Source: an uncultured Selenomonadaceae bacterium | GTDB taxonomy: Bacteria > Bacillota > Negativicutes > Selenomonadales > Selenomonadaceae | Direction of reading: 5' to 3' | DNA: 12,368 nt | NCBI GenBank assembly: GCA_905235425.1 | Contig: CAJOKY010000090.1 | Coordinates: forward strand, 1-12,368 | In this document: positions 7,528-12,368 of the stretch, one piece after another | Layout of the letters: every line of letters starts with the position of its first letter | Position numbering within the stretch: position 1 is the first letter of the stretch | Notes under the pieces: model-generated | What the model saw: only the letters and a program-made list of their open reading frames with translations | The model's database searches: none | Told to the model about the DNA's origin: nothing | Program-made: the position numbers and the translations under genes

Positions 7528-8598
7528 ATGGGGTTGGAAATTTTGAAAAGATTTTGCATCTTGATGATTATGACGGCGCTTTTAATGTCGGGCTGTTCCG
7601 AAAAAAAAGTTGAACCGCCACTTCCGCCGCTTGTAAAAACTGTCTCGGCAAGTCAAACGCCTAATTTCATTTCGGACACTTATCCCGGCGTAGTAAAAGG
7701 CAGGTACGAATCAAATTTGGCATTTCAAACAGGCGGCAGAATAATTTCACGCGACGTGCAGAAAGGCAGCTATGTATACGCCGGTGAAGTTTTGATGACG
7801 ATAGATTCACGGGACGCCGTGCAACAGCTTAACGTCGGTACTGCGCAGGTTGAGCTTTATCAATCTCAAGTAAATTTGGCAAAATCCAATTTGGAGCGTT
7901 ACGCCGCGCTTTACAAAGAAAATGCCATTGCCGCCGCAACCCTTGACCAATATCAAGCCGCTTATGATAACGCCGTTGCCTCTTACAATGCCGCTGTCGC
8001 GCAGGCTGAACAATCGCGAAATGTTTTAAACTACACGCAACTTACATCTAATGCCGACGGTATAATTTCTGCCGTCAACGCAGAGGCAGGGCAGGTTGTA
8101 TCAGCAGGGCAAACTGTTTTAACTTTGGTACAGACGGGTGAATTGGAAGTTGAAATCGACGTGCCGGAAAATCATTTAAAAAATATTTCTGTAGGTAAAA
8201 ATGCGGACGTGACTTTTTGGGCAGTGAACGGCAGTTCGCAAGGCGTAGTTCGTGAAATTGCGCCAATGGCTGATGAAACTGCGCGGACGTATCGAATAAG
8301 GCTTTCTCTTAGAAATCCGCCGCCAAATATTCAGCTCGGTATGACAGCCGAAGTTATTTTAAATTCTGCTGATTCGCTTGCCAATGCCGTAATTTTACCG
8401 CTGTCAGCGATTTATCAGACCGGCGATAACGCGCAGGTTTGGATTGTCACGAAGGAAAATAAAGTTGCGTTGAAAAATGTCAAGGTGGAAAATTTCAGTG
8501 GCAATGAAGTTTTGGTACGCGGACTTTCGACGCAGGATAAAGTTGTAACGGCGGGCATTCAGAAACTGCACGAAGGACAGGAAGTCAGGAACAATTAA
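7528..8598 (+). CDS. RND efflux pump periplasmic adaptor, AcrA/MexA-type lipoprotein
   Basis: The 356-residue product starts with a short lipoprotein signal ending LLMSGC, with lipidated Cys23, so it would be anchored to the outer face of the inner membrane. After a proline-rich linker come the first lipoyl half (about 66-95), a helical hairpin (about 97-165), the second lipoyl half (NADGIISAVNAEAGQVVSAG, about 175-194), a beta-barrel and a membrane-proximal domain. It bridges the RND permease encoded next to an outer-membrane TolC-like channel, which is not in the window. The ATG at 7528 lacks a Shine-Dalgarno sequence; an in-frame TTG at 7543 (MKRFCILM...) would give an ordinary signal peptide with Cys18 and is preceded by GGGGTTGGA, so it may be the true start. 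The last codons and stop lie at the edge of a heptamer array. Function is intact here even though the permease is frameshifted. Confidence 0.9.
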   Translation: MGLEILKRFCILMIMTALLMSGCSEKKVEPPLPPLVKTVSASQTPNFISDTYPGVVKGRYESNLAFQTGGRIISRDVQKGSYVYAGEVLMTIDSRDAVQQLNVGTAQVELYQSQVNLAKSNLERYAALYKENAIAAATLDQYQAAYDNAVASYNAAVAQAEQSRNVLNYTQLTSNADGIISAVNAEAGQVVSAGQTVLTLVQTGELEVEIDVPENHLKNISVGKNADVTFWAVNGSSQGVVREIAPMADETARTYRIRLSLRNPPPNIQLGMTAEVILNSADSLANAVILPLSAIYQTGDNAQVWIVTKENKVALKNVKVENFSGNEVLVRGLSTQDKVVTAGIQKLHEGQEVRNN

Positions 8599-8640
8599 AA
8601 ATTGATAATTGTTAATTGTTAATTAGGAATTAAGAATCAG
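8592..8640. repeat. Degenerate heptamer array, TAATTGT type
   Basis: Seven in-phase 7-bp units are CAATTAA, AAATTGA, TAATTGT, TAATTGT, TAATTAG, GAATTAA, GAATCAG. The first contains the adaptor's stop codon. The last supplies part of the permease ribosome binding site AGGA (8639-8642), 7 nt before ATG 8650. CAATTAA near the left and TTAATTG at 8612-8618 are reverse complements. Unit-number changes here would alter the spacing between adaptor and permease genes within one transcript. Confidence 0.75.
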
Positions 8641-8649
8641 GATAAAAAA

Positions 8650-8865
8650 ATGAGAAATTTAACTGAAGTGTCACTAAATAATCGCGTCTTGGTATGGTAC
8701 TTCATTATTATGGTACTTCATTATAGTTACCGCGATAGGCGGCGTTTTTGCGTATACAAAATTGGGACGTATGGAAGACCCCGCCTATACAATCCGCCAA
8801 ATGGTTATTTCCGCCGTATGGTTAGGTTCAACTGCAGAAGAAATGCAGAATCAAGTTACCGATAA
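8650..8865 (+). pseudogene. RND permease N-terminal fragment, out of frame with the rest of the gene
   Basis: ATG 8650 follows AGGA by 7 nt and starts MRNLTEVSLNNRVLVWYFII, the typical opening of an AcrB-family permease with its first transmembrane helix. After the 16-bp duplication the frame shifts, and the remainder up to the stop near 8865 is arginine-rich nonsense not resembling the family. Deleting one duplicate copy joins this start to the long frame (...WYFIIVTAIGGVFAYTKLG...) and gives 1013 residues, normal for the family. As sequenced, the fragment is probably non-functional. Confidence 0.85.
8693..8724 (+). repeat. Exact 16-bp tandem duplication (TATGGTACTTCATTAT x2) that frameshifts the RND permease
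   Basis: Copies at 8693-8708 and 8709-8724 are identical and adjacent. Sixteen is not a multiple of three, so the duplication shifts the frame within codons for transmembrane helix 1. With one copy removed, the reading frame runs uninterrupted from 8650 to 11707. Tandem duplications of this size can collapse spontaneously by replication slippage, so the lesion is potentially reversible. Confidence 0.95.
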
Positions 8866-11707
8866 ACTTGAGAAAAAAATTCAAGACATACCGCACCTAA
8901 AAAGACTTACGAGCGAAACTTGGGCGGGACGCACCGTCATTTACGTTGAACTTGATGACTACATTGAAAAGAAAGATATCAGACCGACATGGCGCGACGT
9001 AAGAAATTTTTGCGAAGATGTTAAGCGTGATTTTCCGACCGGCGTTTACGGTCCTTTTTATAATGACAGATTCGACGACGTTTTTGGTTCAATCTACGCC
9101 ATGACCGGTGACGGCTATTCATATGAGGAACTGCGTCAAAAGGCTGAAAATATTCGCCAACATATGTTGATATTGCCCGACGTTCAGAAAGTTGAATTAA
9201 TCGGCGAACAGCCGGAAAAAATTTATATCGAAGTCGAAAGTTCAAAGCTTGCCGAATTGGGCATAAGTCCGCAGGTTATCGCCAATACCTTGCAACAACA
9301 AAATCAAATAACCGCCACGCCGTTTGTAGAAACAAATTCGGATAAAGTTTTCATTCGTGTTACGGGACAATTTGACGCTGTGGAGGAAATAAAAAATTCG
9401 CCTATAAATGCCGGAGGAAAAATTTTCAGACTCGGCGATATCGCGACGGTTGAAAGGCGGACAGTTGATCCTGCCGAACCAAAAATGTTTTTTAACGGTG
9501 AACCTGCAGTAGGGCTTGCAGTATCCATGACGCCTGGCGGAAATATTTTAAAGCTCGGCGAAGATTTAAGCGAAATTGTTTCACGCGAACAGGCAGATTT
9601 GTCGTTGGGATTGGAAATTCATCAAGTATCAGACCAGCCGAAAGTTGTAGATGAATCAATCGGCACATTTGTTAAGACGTTGACTGAAGCGATTGTAATT
9701 GTTTTGGCAGTAAGCTTTTTAAGTTTGGGCTTGCGTACCGGCTTGGTCGTGGCAGGTTGCATACCGCTGGTGTTGGCAGGCGTCTTTGTCGTAATGTACA
9801 TTTTCGGAATTGACTTGCACAAAGTTTCACTAGGTGCGCTGATAATAGCACTGGGTCTTTTGGTAGACGATGCGATTATTGCAGTTGAGATGATGAGCGT
9901 GCAGTTGGAACGCGGGCTGAACAGATTCGACGCGGCTTGTTATGCATTTGAGGCGACGGCAAAACCTATGCTTACGGGGACGCTGATAACCTGCGCGGGA
10001 TTCATACCTGTTGCCTTTGCAAAGGGTATGGCAAGCGAATTTTGCAGCGCACTTTTCCCCGTCATTTCAACGGCGCTGATACTTTCTTGGATTGTCTCTG
10101 TAATGGTCGCTCCGCTTTACGGCTACCACATTATCCGCGTCAATGTTCACGAAGGCGAAAAGGCAGACCCCTATCAAAATAAATTCTACAAAATTTTCCG
10201 CGCAGTTTTGGAAAAATTTTTAACGTACAAAAAAATTGTACTCATTGCAACGGTGGGAATGTTCGCAGTTTCAATTTGGGCAATGAAATTTATCAAGTCA
10301 GAATTTTTTCCGCCGTCATTGCGTCCTGAAATTATTGTCGATATGTACCTGCCGAACAGTGCCTCACTTAAGGCTACGGAAAGTGAAGCGGAAAAATTTT
10401 CCAAATTCCTTTCGCAACACGCAGATAAAATAAATAATTTTTCGTACTATGTCGGCAGATGTGCGCCGCGTTTTGTGTTGACGCTTAATCCCATTTCAGA
10501 CCGTGACAATTACGCGCAATTTGTCATTGTTGCCAACGATACCGAGACGCGGGAAATTTTGGCGGCAGAAATTAAAAATGCAATGTCTACTGATTTTCCC
10601 GACGTGCAAAGTAATTTGAGATATATTCAAACAGGACCGCCTTCAGATTATCCCATTATGTTGAGAGTATCGGCGTATGATATCGATACGACAAAAGACA
10701 TTGCGGAAAAAGTTGTCAAAAAAATTTCTCAAGACCCCAACGTTATCGACATAAATTTTGATTGGTACGCCAAAAGTAAAGTTATGCGTCTTGAACTTGA
10801 CCAAAATAAAATTCGTGCTATGGGACTTTCCGCGCAGACTGTTTCGCAGATGATTTACACTGAAATTACCGGTGCGACGGCGGCACAATTTTATACAGGC
10901 GACAGGACGATTGATATAGATTTACGCTTGACAAAAAATAATCGGCGTGAACTTTCGCAGTTGAAAGATATGCCGATTTATTTAGGCGCGGCAGGTTATG
11001 TGCCGCTGTCACAAGTGGCAAAAATTTCTTTCGCGGCAGAAGACGGCTTTATAAAGCGTCGTGACTTAATGCCGACAATCACGATACAAGCAAACGTAAT
11101 TGAAGGCACTGCCGACGACGCAACTAAAAAAGCCTTCGCCGCTACGGCTGATATTCGCGCAGATTTACCGGCAGGTTGCAAAATTGAAATAGGCGGTGCG
11201 CTTGAAAAAAGTCACGAATCACTGGGACATTTAATCGTACCCGTACCGGCGATGATTTTTATCATAATGACGCTGTTAATGTTCCAACTGCGCAACGGTA
11301 CACAAATGGTGTTGACGCTTTTAACCGCGCCTATGGGATTAATCGGCGTTGCATGGGGAATGATTTTAACAAATTCCGCCTTAGGTTTTGTCGCGTACTT
11401 GGGAATTTTGGCGCTGTCGGGAATGATTATAAGAAATTCGGTAATTTTGATTGACCAAATACAAAAACACATTGCTGACGGAGAAACGGCATGGGATGCG
11501 ATAATTGATTCGGCAATTTTGAGATTCAGACCGATAATGTTGACTGCGGCGGCGGCGATTCTCGGAATGTTGCCGCTTATGTCAAGTACTTTTTGGAAAC
11601 CGATGGCGGTGGCGATAGCAAGCGGCTTGATTGTGGCAACGGTGCTTACACTTTTGGTGTTGCCTGCAATGTACGCGGCTGTGTATAGGGTAGTGAATAG
11701 TAAGTAG
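8762..11707 (+). CDS. RND efflux transporter permease, AcrB/HAE-type (lacks its N-terminus because of a frameshift)
   Basis: The open frame of 981 residues covers all of an inner-membrane proton-driven RND permease except the first 32 residues, including transmembrane helix 1. Two large periplasmic loops (about 30-300 and 515-815) alternate with helix bundles. The proton-relay pair is visible as GLLVDDAIIAVE (Asp369, Asp370; 401 and 402 in the repaired protein). The TM10 position equivalent to AcrB Lys940 appears to be Arg891 (SGMIIRNSVILID) rather than lysine. The conserved FRPIMLTAAAAILGMLP block follows. Only weak starts (TTG 8762, ATG 8771) exist in this frame, without a good ribosome binding site, and no start codon lies between the upstream stop at 8675 and 8762, so the pump is probably off. 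The exported drug or compound cannot be told. The final codons (VVNSK and stop) are made from heptamer repeat units. Confidence 0.9.
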   Translation: MGRMEDPAYTIRQMVISAVWLGSTAEEMQNQVTDKLEKKIQDIPHLKRLTSETWAGRTVIYVELDDYIEKKDIRPTWRDVRNFCEDVKRDFPTGVYGPFYNDRFDDVFGSIYAMTGDGYSYEELRQKAENIRQHMLILPDVQKVELIGEQPEKIYIEVESSKLAELGISPQVIANTLQQQNQITATPFVETNSDKVFIRVTGQFDAVEEIKNSPINAGGKIFRLGDIATVERRTVDPAEPKMFFNGEPAVGLAVSMTPGGNILKLGEDLSEIVSREQADLSLGLEIHQVSDQPKVVDESIGTFVKTLTEAIVIVLAVSFLSLGLRTGLVVAGCIPLVLAGVFVVMYIFGIDLHKVSLGALIIALGLLVDDAIIAVEMMSVQLERGLNRFDAACYAFEATAKPMLTGTLITCAGFIPVAFAKGMASEFCSALFPVISTALILSWIVSVMVAPLYGYHIIRVNVHEGEKADPYQNKFYKIFRAVLEKFLTYKKIVLIATVGMFAVSIWAMKFIKSEFFPPSLRPEIIVDMYLPNSASLKATESEAEKFSKFLSQHADKINNFSYYVGRCAPRFVLTLNPISDRDNYAQFVIVANDTETREILAAEIKNAMSTDFPDVQSNLRYIQTGPPSDYPIMLRVSAYDIDTTKDIAEKVVKKISQDPNVIDINFDWYAKSKVMRLELDQNKIRAMGLSAQTVSQMIYTEITGATAAQFYTGDRTIDIDLRLTKNNRRELSQLKDMPIYLGAAGYVPLSQVAKISFAAEDGFIKRRDLMPTITIQANVIEGTADDATKKAFAATADIRADLPAGCKIEIGGALEKSHESLGHLIVPVPAMIFIIMTLLMFQLRNGTQMVLTLLTAPMGLIGVAWGMILTNSALGFVAYLGILALSGMIIRNSVILIDQIQKHIADGETAWDAIIDSAILRFRPIMLTAAAAILGMLPLMSSTFWKPMAVAIASGLIVATVLTLLVLPAMYAAVYRVVNSK

Positions 11708-11772
11708 TAGGTAGTGAGTAGTCAGTAGTATCTAATCCCTACTCCCTGTTCCCTGTTCCCTGTTCCCCTTGC
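11689..11772. repeat. Degenerate heptamer array spanning the convergent 3' ends of the RND permease and def
   Basis: Twelve in-phase 7-bp units are GGTAGTG, AATAGTA, AGTAGTA, GGTAGTG, AGTAGTC, AGTAGTA, TCTAATC, CCTACTC, CCTGTTC (three times) and CCCTTGC. The left part encodes the last five residues and stop of the permease. The right part, read on the minus strand as GGGAACA repeats, encodes the tail and stop of peptide deformylase. The TAGT-type left half and CTAC-type right half are partly complementary, so the array could act as a two-way terminator; that is inference, as no U-run hairpin is visible. Only 24 bp separate the two stop codons. Confidence 0.9.
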
Positions 11773-12220
11773 CGCGTTTAAGATTCTGCGCAATTTCGAT
11801 AAAAAGCCGACCTTCAAGATGATCCAATTCGTGCTGAATGCAACGAGCCAATAAACCTTCCGCCTCAATTTCTTTTTCTTTATGAAAACGCGTAGTGTAC
11901 TTTACGCGGATTTTTTCTGCGCGTTCAACATCGCCGTAAAGATCGGGACATGACAGACAACCTTCCGAATCAATCACCGAGCCTTCACGGTAGGTAATGA
12001 CGGGATTAATTAAATCGTAGCGTTTTTTATCAACGTCAACGACAACAGCGCGAATTGGTATGCCGACTTGCGGCGCGGCAATTCCCACGCCTTCACTTGC
12101 GTACATTGTCTCCGCCATATCGTCAAGCAGTTTTTTAATGCGTTTGTCAATTTTATCAACTTCGGCGCAACGTTGTTTAAGTACGGGGTCTCCTGCAGTT
12201 TTTATTTCAAGTATTGCCAT
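11732..12220 (-). CDS. def: Peptide deformylase with a repeat-encoded C-terminal tail
   Basis: This cytoplasmic metalloenzyme removes the N-formyl group from new proteins. All three family motifs are present in the 162-residue product: GVGIAAPQVG (44-53), EGCLS (86-90, metal ligand Cys88) and HELDH (130-134, metal ligands His130 and His134, catalytic Glu131). It should therefore be active. The ATG start has GAAAGGAA upstream on the minus strand (plus 12227-12234), 6 nt away. The conserved body ends near residue 148 (FIEIAQN); residues 152-162 (GNREQGTGSRD) are translated from three copies of the heptamer GGGAACA and degenerate neighbours. In Negativicutes and many bacteria def is followed by fmt, but here a convergent efflux gene follows, so def is probably monocistronic or the last gene of its transcript. 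Confidence 0.96.
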   Translation of the reverse strand: MAILEIKTAGDPVLKQRCAEVDKIDKRIKKLLDDMAETMYASEGVGIAAPQVGIPIRAVVVDVDKKRYDLINPVITYREGSVIDSEGCLSCPDLYGDVERAEKIRVKYTTRFHKEKEIEAEGLLARCIQHELDHLEGRLFIEIAQNLKRGKGNREQGTGSRD

Positions 12221-12234
12221 TTAAAATTCCTTTC

Positions 12235-12276
12235 GTTTAGTTAATAGTGGCTAAAAGCTAAAAGCTAACAGCTAAG
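12235..12276. repeat. Degenerate heptamer array upstream of def, AGCTAAA type
   Basis: In-phase 7-bp units on the plus strand are GTTTAGT, TAATAGT, GGCTAAA, AGCTAAA, AGCTAAC, AGCTAAG. As in the array at 103-214, a TTAG-type left end changes to a CTAA-type right part. It begins next to the def ribosome binding site and lies between it and the putative def promoter, so it would form most of the def 5' leader. The 11-mer TTAGTTAATAG (12237-12247) also occurs at 104-114. Confidence 0.8.
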
Positions 12277-12296
12277 GCGTGTTGAATAAGTCTATA

Positions 12297-12325
12297 TTTA
12301 TAAAAAAATGTTAAGATTTTTTTAA
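12297..12325 (-). promoter_or_regulatory. Putative sigma-70-type promoter for def
   Basis: On the minus strand TTAAAA (plus 12320-12325) is followed after 17 bp by TATAAA (plus 12297-12302). The spacing is ideal, with partial matches to the -35 and -10 consensus. Transcription would start near plus 12290, giving a leader of about 70 nt that contains the heptamer array. The area is AT-rich, so a chance match is possible. Confidence 0.4.
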
Positions 12326-12330
12326 CTTAC

Positions 12331-12351
12331 TTTTCTTTGGCGCAAAGAAAA
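12331..12351. repeat. Perfect 9-bp inverted repeat with 3-nt loop (TTTTCTTTG-GCG-CAAAGAAAA)
   Basis: The arms are exact complements around GCG. There is no U-run immediately after it on either strand that would make it a classic intrinsic terminator, although a T-run occurs at 12317-12323. It may be a dispersed palindromic repeat or part of the terminator of a gene beyond the right edge. The remaining bases 12352-12368 show nothing I can assign. Confidence 0.6.
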
Positions 12352-12368
12352 ACCTGCGCACGTCCTTG

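Noticed and set aside
8693..8724. Programmed ribosomal frameshift joining the two permease frames
   Set aside because: There is no slippery heptamer with downstream structure, and the exact 16-bp duplication explains the shift fully.
8650..8865. The 71-aa frame as a separate small protein
   Set aside because: Its first 20 residues are the normal RND permease start, and the rest is frameshifted permease sequence.
11708..11731. Classical rho-independent terminator between the permease and def
   Set aside because: No GC-rich perfect stem followed by a T-run on either strand; only imperfect pairing within the heptamer array.

Overview
The window looks like chromosome of a diderm (two-membrane) anaerobe, most probably a Firmicute of the class Negativicutes. 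The grounds are inferential. An RND efflux pump with a lipoprotein adaptor, and HlyD-type adaptors, only make sense with an outer membrane, while the peptide deformylase sequence style (EGCLSCPDLYG, ARCIQHELDHLEGRLF) resembles Selenomonadales-type enzymes. No rRNA, tRNA, phage or transposase gene is present, so the assignment cannot be confirmed from the window.

Layout. Positions 1-81 hold the first 27 codons of a minus-strand NAD-dependent sugar-nucleotide epimerase/decarboxylase. Positions 213-7386 are a minus-strand, tightly packed four-gene export operon. In transcription order it encodes an RND-type periplasmic adaptor (389 aa), a short HlyD-family adaptor (320 aa), a C39-peptidase ABC transporter (741 aa) and a second ABC permease/ATPase with a long non-peptidase N-terminal region (921 aa). 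The last three form the NHLM/NHLP bacteriocin-type export set, which clips double-glycine leaders and exports the peptide. No precursor peptide gene is visible. Positions 7387-7527 are a divergent promoter region. Positions 7528-11707 form a plus-strand operon of an AcrA-like lipoprotein adaptor and an AcrB-like RND permease. Positions 11732-12220 are a convergent peptide deformylase gene (def). The final 150 bases hold the probable def promoter and a short perfect hairpin.

Two structures stand out. First, the RND permease gene is broken near its start by an exact 16-bp tandem duplication (8693-8724). Removing one copy restores a 1013-aa full-length permease with a normal first transmembrane helix, so this could be a reversible on/off switch, a recent inactivating mutation or an assembly error. 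Second, five of the six intergenic gaps are filled with degenerate tandem repeats of exactly 7 bp, each gap with its own consensus. Most switch from a TTAG-type half to a CTAA-type half, four abut a ribosome binding site, and two run into coding sequence, where one encodes an 11-residue tail on Def. They resemble the heptameric STRR repeats known from filamentous cyanobacteria. The only gap without them is the divergent promoter region.

Functionally the window carries two envelope-spanning exporters driven from one divergent control region: an ATP-driven peptide exporter with built-in leader peptidase, and a proton-driven efflux pump currently out of frame. Neither has its TolC-like outer-membrane channel here.
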